64,000 nucleotides of DNA, from the NCBI RefSeq assembly GCF_002993025.1, contig NZ_NXGI01000002.1:321393-385392 (forward strand), read 5' to 3'. The notes beneath the pieces are model-generated. The model searched no databases, was not told the origin of the DNA, and saw only the letters and a program-made list of their open reading frames with translations. Source of the stretch: Arcobacter cryaerophilus gv. crypticus (lineage in GTDB: Bacteria; Campylobacterota; Campylobacteria; Campylobacterales; Arcobacteraceae). The translations under genes were made by a program, and so were the position numbers. Below, piece by piece: positions 56,518 through 64,000 of this stretch (position 1 is its first letter; each line of letters begins with the position of its first letter).

Positions 56518-58151
56518 TATCTATCAAACTCCCCAGCAATAAAATTCAAGCTTGCCATTGTAACAACAGCATCTGCTAGCATTGTACCTTCAACTATTTT
56601 TGAATAAGCAGCTAAAGAATAAAAACATGGTGGTCTACATTTAACTTTGTATGGTCTTCCGCTTCCATCACTTACGATAAAAAACCCTAATTCACCATTT
56701 GTAGCTTCTGTTGAGCTATAATACTCACCTTTTGGAACTAAAGTTCCTTCAAATGTAAGTTTAAATTGATTCATTAAACCTTCAATATTTCCATAAACAT
56801 CTTTTTTATTTGGTAATACAAGATTTGGAGCATAAACATTTATAGCACCATCAGGCATATTTTTCATAGCTTGTCTTATAATTTTTATAGATTGAATAGA
56901 CTCTTCAAATCTACACATCATTCTGTCATAAACATCTCCATGGCTTCCAATAACTAAATCAAAATCAAAGTTTTCGTATCCATAGTATGGTTTATCTTTT
57001 CTTAAATCATGAGCAACTCCAGCTGCTCTTAAGTTTGGTCCAGAAATACCATTTGCAAGTGCAAAATCAGCTTTTATAACCCCAATATCTTGAGTTCTAT
57101 CATGGAAAAGTTTATTATGAGCTATTAAAGATAAAACATCTTCTATAGCTTTTTCAGATGTTTTTAAAACTTCTTCTAAATCTTTGTCAAAACCATCATA
57201 TAAATCAAACTCTAAACCACCAATTCTTGTATAAGTATTTGTAAGTCTAGCACCTGTAAGTTTTGATAATAAATCATAAGCTTGATCTCTTGCTCCAAAT
57301 AAGTACCATAAACTTGTAAGACCACCTAAATCAACCATATTTGCAGCATTACAAACAAAGTGGTCAATTATACGGCTTAATTCACCAAGTACAACTCTTA
57401 TCATTTTTGCTCTTGGACTTATTTCAATTTTCATCATATCTTCAATTGCTTTTGCCCATCCGATATTATTTAAAATAGCACTACAATAATTTAATCTATC
57501 TGTATATGGTATTACTTGTGAATAAGTGTGGTGCTCACAGGCTTTCTCAAAACCTCTATGTAAATATCCAATTTCTGTCACACAAGCAGCTATTGTTTCA
57601 CCTTCAAGTGCAACAAAGTTTCTTATAGTTCCGTGACTTGCTGGATGAGAAGGTCCAACATTTAAAAGCATTAAATCAGATATCTCTTCATCTGTATAGC
57701 CTTTTGATTTAAGAAGCGGTAACATCTCATCCATTAAATCTTCAGTTTCTGTACAAATTTGACCTTGAGTTATTTTGTAATCTTTTCTTAAGGGATGACC
57801 AACAAATTGTTTATGATTTAAAACTCTTTTTAAATTTGGATGATTTAAAAATATAACACCATATTGATCATAAGCTTCTCTTTCAGCCCAATTTGCAGAA
57901 TCAAAAATATCGCAAACTGTATCAATACTTAAAGTCTCATCACTTACAAATGCTTTTACAGTAGTCTCTTTTTTAAAATCAGAGCTTCTTAAAACATAAA
58001 CAACTGCAAATCTTGATGGTGTAGAATCTGGAAATTTTGAGTAATCAACTACTGTCATATCTAAAAGAATTATAAAATCTTCATCTTTTTTTAATCTTAA
58101 AAGAGTAGATTTTAAATCTTTTGAATCAACTAATAAATCACACTTAAGCAT
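56517..58151 (-). CDS. nuoCD: Fused NuoC-NuoD subunit
   Basis: A 544-residue fusion. Residues 1-130 are NuoC (30 kDa), with the signature [21 protein letters not shown] short linker leads to the NuoD (49 kDa) part from about residue 155, with [16 protein letters not shown] and [11 protein letters not shown], where the quinone-site His and Tyr lie, and the ending AGEFDR. The fused form is found in some bacteria; C. jejuni has separate genes. The start overlaps nuoB by eight bases. Confidence 0.94.
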   Translation of the reverse strand: MLKCDLLVDSKDLKSTLLRLKKDEDFIILLDMTVVDYSKFPDSTPSRFAVVYVLRSSDFKKETTVKAFVSDETLSIDTVCDIFDSANWAEREAYDQYGVIFLNHPNLKRVLNHKQFVGHPLRKDYKITQGQICTETEDLMDEMLPLLKSKGYTDEEISDLMLLNVGPSHPASHGTIRNFVALEGETIAACVTEIGYLHRGFEKACEHHTYSQVIPYTDRLNYCSAILNNIGWAKAIEDMMKIEISPRAKMIRVVLGELSRIIDHFVCNAANMVDLGGLTSLWYLFGARDQAYDLLSKLTGARLTNTYTRIGGLEFDLYDGFDKDLEEVLKTSEKAIEDVLSLIAHNKLFHDRTQDIGVIKADFALANGISGPNLRAAGVAHDLRKDKPYYGYENFDFDLVIGSHGDVYDRMMCRFEESIQSIKIIRQAMKNMPDGAINVYAPNLVLPNKKDVYGNIEGLMNQFKLTFEGTLVPKGEYYSSTEATNGELGFFIVSDGSGRPYKVKCRPPCFYSLAAYSKIVEGTMLADAVVTMASLNFIAGEFDR

Positions 58152-58659
58152 CTAAAAATCCTTTGTATTCTTTAACTCTATCTTTAATAATTGACTCATT
58201 TTTAGCTTTTTCTTGAATTCTCATAATTGCATCAAGAACAGCTTCTGGTCTTGGAGGACAACCAGCAACGTACTCATCAACTGGAATAATCTCATCAATT
58301 CCTTGAACAGTCGCATAATTATCATAAAACCCACCGCTACAAGCACATGCTCCCATAGATATTACCCATTTTGGTTCACACATTTGCTCATAAATTTTTT
58401 TTAAAATTGGAGCTTGTTTGTATGAAATAGTTCCAGCAACTATTAATAAATCTGCTTGTCTTGGAGAAAATCTTACAACTTCGGCTCCAAATCTTGAAAC
58501 ATCGTATCTTGAAGCAGCAACTGCCATAAATTCAATACCACAACATGCAGTTCCAAATGCCATAGGCCAAAGAGAATATGACCTTCCCCAGTTAATAGCT
58601 GCATCTAACTTTGTTGTAAGTATGCTATCGCCTAAACTTGATTCAACTCCTAATCCCAT
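58144..58659 (-). CDS. nuoB: NADH-quinone oxidoreductase subunit B
   Basis: A 171-residue subunit bearing cluster N2, the last carrier before quinone. The Cys ligands are in [10 protein letters not shown] (tandem Cys), [17 protein letters not shown] and [10 protein letters not shown]. It overlaps nuoA by ten bases. Confidence 0.95.
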   Translation of the reverse strand: MGLGVESSLGDSILTTKLDAAINWGRSYSLWPMAFGTACCGIEFMAVAASRYDVSRFGAEVVRFSPRQADLLIVAGTISYKQAPILKKIYEQMCEPKWVISMGACACSGGFYDNYATVQGIDEIIPVDEYVAGCPPRPEAVLDAIMRIQEKAKNESIIKDRVKEYKGFLDA

Positions 58660-59012
58660 GATAAAGCCTTTTTCTTATAGATATAAATTAATCCAATAAA
58701 TAACAGTCCCATAAAGATAAACATCTTAAATAGTCCAGCAACTCCTAGATCAACAACATTTACAGCCCAAGGAAACATAAAAATCACTTCTACATCAAAA
58801 AGTAAAAATGAGATAGCAACTAAATAGAATTTTACAGAAAATCTATTGTTTGTTGTTCCAATAGGATTCGTAATTCCACTTTCATAGACATTGTTTTTCA
58901 TAACAGAGTCTTTGTTTTGAGGACCAATAAATTTGGTAAGCATAAAAACAACTGCAAGAATTACCCCAATGGCAATAAATATAGCAGATGCTAAGATTAA
59001 TTCAGCAGACAT
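58650..59012 (-). CDS. nuoA: NADH-quinone oxidoreductase subunit A
   Basis: A 120-residue three-helix membrane subunit. The loop [14 protein letters not shown] and the [23 protein letters not shown] stretch (about residues 60-82), with its conserved Asp and Glu, identify NuoA. The loop has Ser where many NuoA proteins have Cys (YECG), so the reporter Cys of the switch loop is replaced. It is the first gene of the operon, with AGGAAAG before the ATG. Confidence 0.94.
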   Translation of the reverse strand: MSAELILASAIFIAIGVILAVVFMLTKFIGPQNKDSVMKNNVYESGITNPIGTTNNRFSVKFYLVAISFLLFDVEVIFMFPWAVNVVDLGVAGLFKMFIFMGLLFIGLIYIYKKKALSWD

Positions 59013-59049
59013 CTTCTTTCCTATTTTTATAAAATATAATCAGACTTTG

Positions 59050-59078
59050 ATTGTACACAAATTTTTTAAACTAAACAA
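59050..59078 (-). promoter_or_regulatory. Promoter of the nuo operon
   Basis: On the minus strand, TTGTTT (59078-59073), 17 bases, then TACAAT (59055-59050) with an extended TGTG before it. The predicted leader is about 30 bases. The rest of the 276-base gap to the UbiD gene is AT-rich; it holds a TTGACA at 59142-59147 on the plus strand that may serve that gene, without a good -10. Confidence 0.6.
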
Positions 59079-59288
59079 TTTTAATGCGGTTTTATAATCA
59101 ATTAAAAATATAAGTGTGAAAAAATGTAATACTTTCTAATCTTGACAAATTAACTCTGCTTAAAATATCTAAAATATAAGCTTTTTCTTAATTAAAGCTT
59201 AATTTAAATTTGCTACAAAAAGGAACATCAAGAGATATTAAAGAAGATAATGATAGAGTAAAATCTTACTTAAACCAAAGGAAAAATT

Positions 59289-61103
59289 ATGAAAAGAGCA
59301 ATAGCACTTTTAGAAAAACACAATCTTTTAAAAATAATTTCTGATGAATTAGATATAAATTTAGAAATACCACACATTGCATATATAGAGGTTAAAAAGC
59401 CCGATTCAAAAGCAATTTTATTTACAAATGCAGTTGATAGAAAAAATGAAAAAAAATTTAAAGAGCCAGTATTAATGAATGTTTTTTGTAATGAAGAGGC
59501 GGTTAAACTTTTTATTGGGGATGGAGATAAAATTGGTAATGAAATAGAGAGTTTATTAAAATTAAAACCTCCTGTTACTTTTAGTGAAAAACTATCAACT
59601 TTGGGTAAATTATTCTCACTTAAAAATACAATTCCAAAAAAAATTAAAAGTAAAGGTTCTTGTCAAGAAGTTATAAAACTTGGAAGTGATGCAAAACTTA
59701 GTGATTTACCAGTTATCCAAACTTGGGAAGATGATGCTGGAGCTTTTATTACTATGGGACAAGTTTATACTCAAAGTTTAAATGGTGAACTTAAAAATCT
59801 TGGTATGTATAGACTTCAAGTATTTCCTGATAATACTCTTGGAATGCATTGGCAAATACATAAAGATAGTAATCACTTCTTCCATGAATATAAAAAAGCT
59901 GGTAAAAAAATGCCTGTAAGTATTGGAATTGGTGGAGATCCTATGTATATTTGGTGTGGACAAGCACCGCTTCCTATTGGTATTTTTGAGCTTATGCTTT
60001 ATGGATTTGTTAAAAACTCTCCAGCAAGGCTTGTAAAATCAATTACAAATGATATTTGGATTCCTGAAGATAATGACTATGTTATAGAAGGATTTGTTGA
60101 TACAAGTAAACTAAAAATTGAGGGTCCTTTTGGAGATCATACTGGTTATTATACTTTAGATGAAGAGTTTCCTTTTATGGAAGTAAGTGCAATTACAAGC
60201 AAAAAAGATCCAGTATTTTTAGCAACGGTTGTAGGAAAACCACCACTTGAAGATAAATATATGGGATATGCAACAGAGAGAATATTTTTACCACTTTTAA
60301 AAACAACTGCACCTGATTTAATTGATTATTATATGCCTGAAAATGGTGTTTATCATAATCTTATTTTAGCAAAGATAAATAGTTTTTATCCAGGGCATGC
60401 AAGTCAAATGATGCATGCATTTTGGGGAGTAGGGCAAATGAGTTTTGTAAAACATGCTATTTTTGTAAATAATGATGCTCCAAAATTAACTTCACATGAT
60501 GAAATTATTAAATACATTTTAAATAGAATCAATATTGAGGACATTTTAGTTTCAAAAGGAGTTGTAGATCATCTTGACCACTCAAGTGCTAAATTTGCAG
60601 TTGGTGGAAAATTGGGACTTGATTGTACAGGGAAAGAGATAGATGAGCTAGGAATTACACTTTTAGAAGATAATGAACTTTTAAACAAAATGCAAAATAT
60701 AAGTAAAGAGATAAAAGGACTTAAGCAATACTATACAGATACAAAAAATCCAGTTTGTGTTATAAGTGTAGAAAAAACAAGAAGTCAAAAATATCTTTTT
60801 GAGGAGCTAAAACCACTATTTTCTCATATAAAAATTTTAGTAATTGTGGATGTTAAAGCAAATGATTTAGAAAATCCATATATGTTAATTTGGAGAGTTA
60901 CAAATAATATTGATTCAAATAGAGATTTATTTGTAGAAGGAAACACTCTGTGTCTTGATGGAACAAATAAAAACTCTTTAGATGGTTTTACTAGACGTTG
61001 GCCAGGAGATGTAAATTGTACAAAAAGTGTTATTGATAGCTTAAGAGAACGAAATATTATTGATATTGATGATGAGTTCATAAAAAAACATCAATTGTAT
61101 TAG
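59289..61103 (+). CDS. UbiD-family decarboxylase (menaquinone biosynthesis)
   Basis: A 604-residue prenylated-FMN-dependent decarboxylase of the UbiD family. DLPVIQTWEDDAGAFIT, IGIGGDPMYIW and EGPFGDHTGYY are conserved UbiD stretches around the prFMN site. Campylobacterota make menaquinone by the futalosine route, and this protein is commonly annotated there as the menaquinone decarboxylase. That fits neighbours that all use menaquinone (Nuo and Frd). AAGG is eight bases before the ATG. The UbiX-type flavin prenyltransferase it needs is not in the window. Confidence 0.85.
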   Translation: MKRAIALLEKHNLLKIISDELDINLEIPHIAYIEVKKPDSKAILFTNAVDRKNEKKFKEPVLMNVFCNEEAVKLFIGDGDKIGNEIESLLKLKPPVTFSEKLSTLGKLFSLKNTIPKKIKSKGSCQEVIKLGSDAKLSDLPVIQTWEDDAGAFITMGQVYTQSLNGELKNLGMYRLQVFPDNTLGMHWQIHKDSNHFFHEYKKAGKKMPVSIGIGGDPMYIWCGQAPLPIGIFELMLYGFVKNSPARLVKSITNDIWIPEDNDYVIEGFVDTSKLKIEGPFGDHTGYYTLDEEFPFMEVSAITSKKDPVFLATVVGKPPLEDKYMGYATERIFLPLLKTTAPDLIDYYMPENGVYHNLILAKINSFYPGHASQMMHAFWGVGQMSFVKHAIFVNNDAPKLTSHDEIIKYILNRINIEDILVSKGVVDHLDHSSAKFAVGGKLGLDCTGKEIDELGITLLEDNELLNKMQNISKEIKGLKQYYTDTKNPVCVISVEKTRSQKYLFEELKPLFSHIKILVIVDVKANDLENPYMLIWRVTNNIDSNRDLFVEGNTLCLDGTNKNSLDGFTRRWPGDVNCTKSVIDSLRERNIIDIDDEFIKKHQLY

Positions 61104-61115
61104 AAATTCAAAAAA

Positions 61116-61149
61116 GATAAAAAGAGCTACCAAAATAGCTTTTTTTATC
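61116..61149. terminator. Bidirectional terminator between UbiD gene and tex
   Basis: A 14-bp stem, GATAAAAAGAGCTA with TAGCTTTTTTTATC (one G-U), with a CCAAAA loop, between the two converging stop codons. Embedded T-runs serve both strands. Confidence 0.85.
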
Positions 61150-61165
61150 ACAATTAATTAAATAT

Positions 61166-63289
61166 CTATTTTAAACTAATACCAACCCTTTGTTTTTCCA
61201 AATCCACACTTATAACTTTTAGATTTTCAAGATTTTGATTTATACTTAAAACTTCACTTGGATGAGAAACTCTTTTTTGGCTAATTTGTGAAATATGAAG
61301 TAGGGCATCATTTTTTAGTCCAATATCTACAAAAGCACCAAAATCAGTTATATTTCGGACAATTCCATTCAAAATAAATCCCTCTTTTAAGTCGTTTATA
61401 TCCAAAATATCATTTGAAAATTTTACTTGATTAAACTCTGTTCGCACATCATATCCTGGCTTGAGCAATTCATTTACTATATCTTTTAGTTTTAAAATAG
61501 AACAATTTAGCTCAAGTGCCATTTTTTCAAAATCTTTTATCTCTTCTAGCTCTTTAATAGTATATTTTTTTTGTAAAATTGAAGTAAGCTCATAATCTTC
61601 AGGATGAATAGCAGTATTATCTAAAATTGATTTTCCATCTTTAATTCTCAAAAATCCAACACTTTGAATAAATGCTTTTTCTCCTAAACCTTTTACTTTT
61701 AAAAGTTGCTCTTTTGAACTAAATTTTTTGATTTTTTCTCTATGTTCAACTATATTTTGAGCTAATTTTTCACTAATTCCAGATATAAAAGATAGAAGCT
61801 TATATGAAGCAGAGTTTAAATCAACTCCAACTTTGTTTACTAAATCTATTGTTATATTCTCTAATTTTTTTTCTAGCTCTTTTTGATTTATATCGTGTTG
61901 GTATTGACCAATTCCTAGTGATTTTGGGTCAATTTTAACTAATGCTGCCATTGGGTCTCTTAGTCTTTGTGCAATAGATATAGCTCCTCTTATTGTTACA
62001 TCAAGGTTTGGATACTCCAAAGAAGCTATTTTTGAAGCCGAATAAACACTAGCTCCAATTTCACTAACTATTGCATAATTTACTTCAAAATTCTCTTTTT
62101 TTAACTCTTCATTTTTTAATAACTCATCAATAAAATTTGCAGTTTCTCTTGAAGCAGTACCATTTCCAATAGCAATAGCGGTAATTTTATATTTTCTAAT
62201 AAGTTCTAGTACTATTTTTGATGAATTTATTAAATCCTCTTTAGGTTTTGTAGGATATATAACAGAACTATCTAAAAAATATCCATTTTCATCAATAACT
62301 GCAAGTTTACAACCAGTTTTAAATCCAGGGTCAATTCCTAAAATTACTTGATTTACAAGTGGAGCTGTAAGAAGTAGCTCTTTTAGGTTTTTTCCAAATA
62401 GTTCTATGGCTTCAATTCCAGCTTTCTCTTTTAGGTTTGAAATAGCCTCTCTTTTTAAAGTAGGTAGTAACAATCTTTTTAAACCATCTTTGTAAGCATC
62501 AAATACTAACTCTTTTGAGCTAGAAGCATTTGTAGGAATTTTGTATTTTTTAATATTTTCTAAAATATGATTTTCATCAATTTCAACTTTAAGTGATAGT
62601 TGCTTTTCATTTACAGCTCTTAAAATTGCTAAAACTCTATGAGATTTTATATATTTTATTTTTTCATTTGTATTTGCAAAATTTGAATAAAGACCATTTT
62701 TATCAAAATCTTTTGTAGGACTTACTTCTAAAACTCCCCAATTTTGGATTAAATTTCTTAAAACTTCTTTTGATTTAAAATCATCTGCATATCTTTGAGC
62801 TATTATATCTTTTGCTCCATTTATTGCTTCGTTTATGGTTTTTATATTTTCATTTAAAAATTGATTCGCTTTTTGTTCACACTCTTCTTTTGTATATTTC
62901 ATACTTTGAATAATATTTGCTAGTGGTTCAAGTCCATTTTCTAAAGCAGTTGTAGTTCTTGAAGATTTTTTATCTTTAAATGGTGCATAAATATCTTCCA
63001 AAGCTTGTAAAGTTGTAGCTTCATCTAAAAATTTTATTAGTTTTTCATCTAAAAAGTTTTTTTCTTTTAATAGATTTTTTATCTCATCTCGTCTTTGAAT
63101 TAATTTTTTTGAATATTCAAAAACCTCTTCAAATATCCTAAGTTCAATATCACTTGCACCATTTGTAAACTCTTTTCTATATCTTGCAATAAAAGGAATA
63201 GTGCATCCTTCATCAAGAAGTTTTATTATATTTTCAATAATATTTATAGGTAAATTTGTTTTGTCTTTTAGTAGTTTTATTAAATTCAT
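61166..63289 (-). CDS. tex: Tex-family RNA-binding transcription protein
   Basis: A 707-residue cytoplasmic protein of the Tex/YhgF family. It has a helical N-terminal part, a YqgF/RNase H-like domain (VILGIDPGFKTGCKLAVID, at about residue 316 on), helix-hairpin-helix motifs (VKGLGEKAFIQSVGF) and a C-terminal S1 domain (GIVRNITDFGAFVDIGLKN) that ends the protein. It lacks the longer tail of E. coli YhgF. It binds nucleic acid and is linked to transcription and toxin expression in other bacteria; its exact role is unresolved. Confidence 0.92.
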   Translation of the reverse strand: MNLIKLLKDKTNLPINIIENIIKLLDEGCTIPFIARYRKEFTNGASDIELRIFEEVFEYSKKLIQRRDEIKNLLKEKNFLDEKLIKFLDEATTLQALEDIYAPFKDKKSSRTTTALENGLEPLANIIQSMKYTKEECEQKANQFLNENIKTINEAINGAKDIIAQRYADDFKSKEVLRNLIQNWGVLEVSPTKDFDKNGLYSNFANTNEKIKYIKSHRVLAILRAVNEKQLSLKVEIDENHILENIKKYKIPTNASSSKELVFDAYKDGLKRLLLPTLKREAISNLKEKAGIEAIELFGKNLKELLLTAPLVNQVILGIDPGFKTGCKLAVIDENGYFLDSSVIYPTKPKEDLINSSKIVLELIRKYKITAIAIGNGTASRETANFIDELLKNEELKKENFEVNYAIVSEIGASVYSASKIASLEYPNLDVTIRGAISIAQRLRDPMAALVKIDPKSLGIGQYQHDINQKELEKKLENITIDLVNKVGVDLNSASYKLLSFISGISEKLAQNIVEHREKIKKFSSKEQLLKVKGLGEKAFIQSVGFLRIKDGKSILDNTAIHPEDYELTSILQKKYTIKELEEIKDFEKMALELNCSILKLKDIVNELLKPGYDVRTEFNQVKFSNDILDINDLKEGFILNGIVRNITDFGAFVDIGLKNDALLHISQISQKRVSHPSEVLSINQNLENLKVISVDLEKQRVGISLK

Positions 63290-63324
63290 AAATTTTTCTT
63301 TTCTTATTTTTTGGAAATTGTAGC

Positions 63325-63355
63325 TAAATTCATAAGCAAGCAGCTTATGAATTTA
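63325..63355. repeat. Perfect 13-bp inverted repeat before tex
   Basis: TAAATTCATAAGC pairs exactly with GCTTATGAATTTA across AAGCA. It lies between the stop of the small unknown gene and the start of tex on the minus strand. It lacks a T-tract on that strand, so it may be an operator or mRNA hairpin rather than a classic terminator. Confidence 0.6.
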
Positions 63356-63377
63356 AATCTTAAGGTTTTTTAGTGCC

Positions 63378-63605
63378 TCAATCTTCTATTAAACTTGCTT
63401 TACTAGTTGGCGTAAAACTATCGCTATAATCAAAGCTATCATATTCGCTATAATCAACAGTAAAAATTTTAGGATATCCCAACTTTACAAGCTCTTTATC
63501 GATGTTTTCTTCACTTAATCTATTTTTTACTTTATCCATAATTTGCTCAATATGTTCTTCTTGTACATTAGCCTCTTTTAAATCATAAATAATAGCTAAA
63601 TTCAT
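63378..63605 (-). CDS. Small hypothetical protein
   Basis: A 75-residue acidic soluble protein. It starts with a helix-rich part (IIYDLKEANVQEEHIEQIM) and ends in a Tyr/Ser/Asp-rich segment (DYSEYDSFDYSDS) that looks disordered. I recognise no domain. GAAGGG spaced about six bases before the ATG supports it as a real gene. It follows the peptidase-like gene after 20 bases, so they are probably co-transcribed. Confidence 0.6.
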   Translation of the reverse strand: MNLAIIYDLKEANVQEEHIEQIMDKVKNRLSEENIDKELVKLGYPKIFTVDYSEYDSFDYSDSFTPTSKASLIED

Positions 63606-63625
63606 TTTTCCCTTCTTTTTTAAAA

Positions 63626-64000
63626 TTAAATATTAACACTCTTTATATAAAAACTACTCAAAATAAAAATAATTGCCTTGATAGATTCAATAGAAGCTGT
63701 CTCATCAACTGTATGATAACCTGTTGTTGGAATTTGCAAGGTTGAGCCTTGAATTTGTCCATTTGATTCCATAACAAGTCTTCCTAGCTCTGTACTTCCA
63801 ATACTAAGAGGTTTTAATCCCTCTTTTTCTCTTAATTTATTTTTTTCAATTATAAACTTATCTTTACAAGAAAATGATATTTTATTTTTCTTACAAAATT
63901 TTTTCAACTCTTTTAAAATAGGTGATTTAAACTTTGCATTTACATCTTTATTTCTTAAAACTACAAGTTGCTTATCGGCTTCTTCTCTATTTTCAAAAGG
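63626..64000 (-). CDS. Metallopeptidase-like protein, C-terminal end (partial)
   Basis: The frame stays open to the window edge; about 124 C-terminal residues are visible, and the apparent TTG start at 63907 is internal. The end reads GSTELGRLVMESNG, then STLQIPTTGYHTVDETASIESIKAI. The order of a conserved Thr-Glu-Leu-Gly loop, then a Pro-Thr strand and a His followed by Glu, resembles the last metal-binding part of clan MH aminopeptidases (M20/M28/M42). The assignment is tentative because the catalytic N-terminal part is outside the window. Confidence 0.55.
   Translation of the reverse strand, partial: PFENREEADKQLVVLRNKDVNAKFKSPILKELKKFCKKNKISFSCKDKFIIEKNKLREKEGLKPLSIGSTELGRLVMESNGQIQGSTLQIPTTGYHTVDETASIESIKAIIFILSSFYIKSVNI

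Overview
The window is AT-rich chromosomal DNA from a member of the Campylobacterota, most likely an Arcobacter-group species (Aliarcobacter/Arcobacter). The basis is gene content and protein character: a Wolinella-type diheme fumarate reductase (frdCAB), a ccoNOQP cbb3 oxidase followed by a DUF4006 protein, an AddB-type nuclease with an Fe-S signature, a tandem dynamin-like pair next to frd as in Campylobacter jejuni, an AhpC of the C. jejuni type, and a UbiD-family decarboxylase typical of these bacteria. Unlike C. jejuni, complex I here has NuoE and NuoF. I see no tRNA, rRNA, CRISPR array, insertion sequence, integrase or phage gene. This is a dense housekeeping and respiratory region and no gap exceeds about 280 bases.

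Layout. 1-3.2 kb: tail of a response regulator, its histidine kinase, a Cys-rich protein, a lipoprotein and a SIMPL protein. 3.2-6.2 kb (minus): a CopD-like membrane protein and alaS. 6.4-11 kb (plus): trxA, trxB, dapB, purF and a YhcC-type radical SAM protein. 11-16.2 kb: a LysR regulator divergent from uvrD-truB-ispE-smpB. 16.3-23.5 kb (plus): ccoNOQP, DUF4006, a 30-codon membrane ORF, a TPM-like protein, a FixH-like protein and addB in one tight run. 23.5-31.7 kb (minus): a cysteine hydrolase, a structured 200-base gap, hemC, a DsbC-like protein, dnaX, murI, gdhA and rho, then ahpC. 32.5-35.9 kb (plus): ferredoxin, ndk, yceD-like, rpmF, plsX, fabH. 35.9-44.3 kb (minus): an SspB-like protein, two dynamin-like GTPases and frdBAC. 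44.5-59 kb (minus): a complete complex I operon nuoA-B-CD-E-F-gltA-G-H-I-J-K-L-M-N with citrate synthase embedded. 59.3-61.1 kb (plus): a UbiD-family decarboxylase. 61.2-64 kb (minus): tex, a small unknown protein and the end of a metallopeptidase-like gene.

Functionally the window holds most of a branched respiratory chain: complex I feeding menaquinone, quinol:fumarate reductase for fumarate respiration, and a high-affinity cbb3 oxidase with assembly factors. The embedded gltA ties entry into the TCA cycle to NADH oxidation. The less explained material is the accessory tail of the cco operon, the dynamin/SspB-like trio after frd, the atypical complex I subunits (NuoF loop, short NuoG, long NuoH), and several hairpin-rich intergenic stretches. 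I found no clearly new defence or mobile system.
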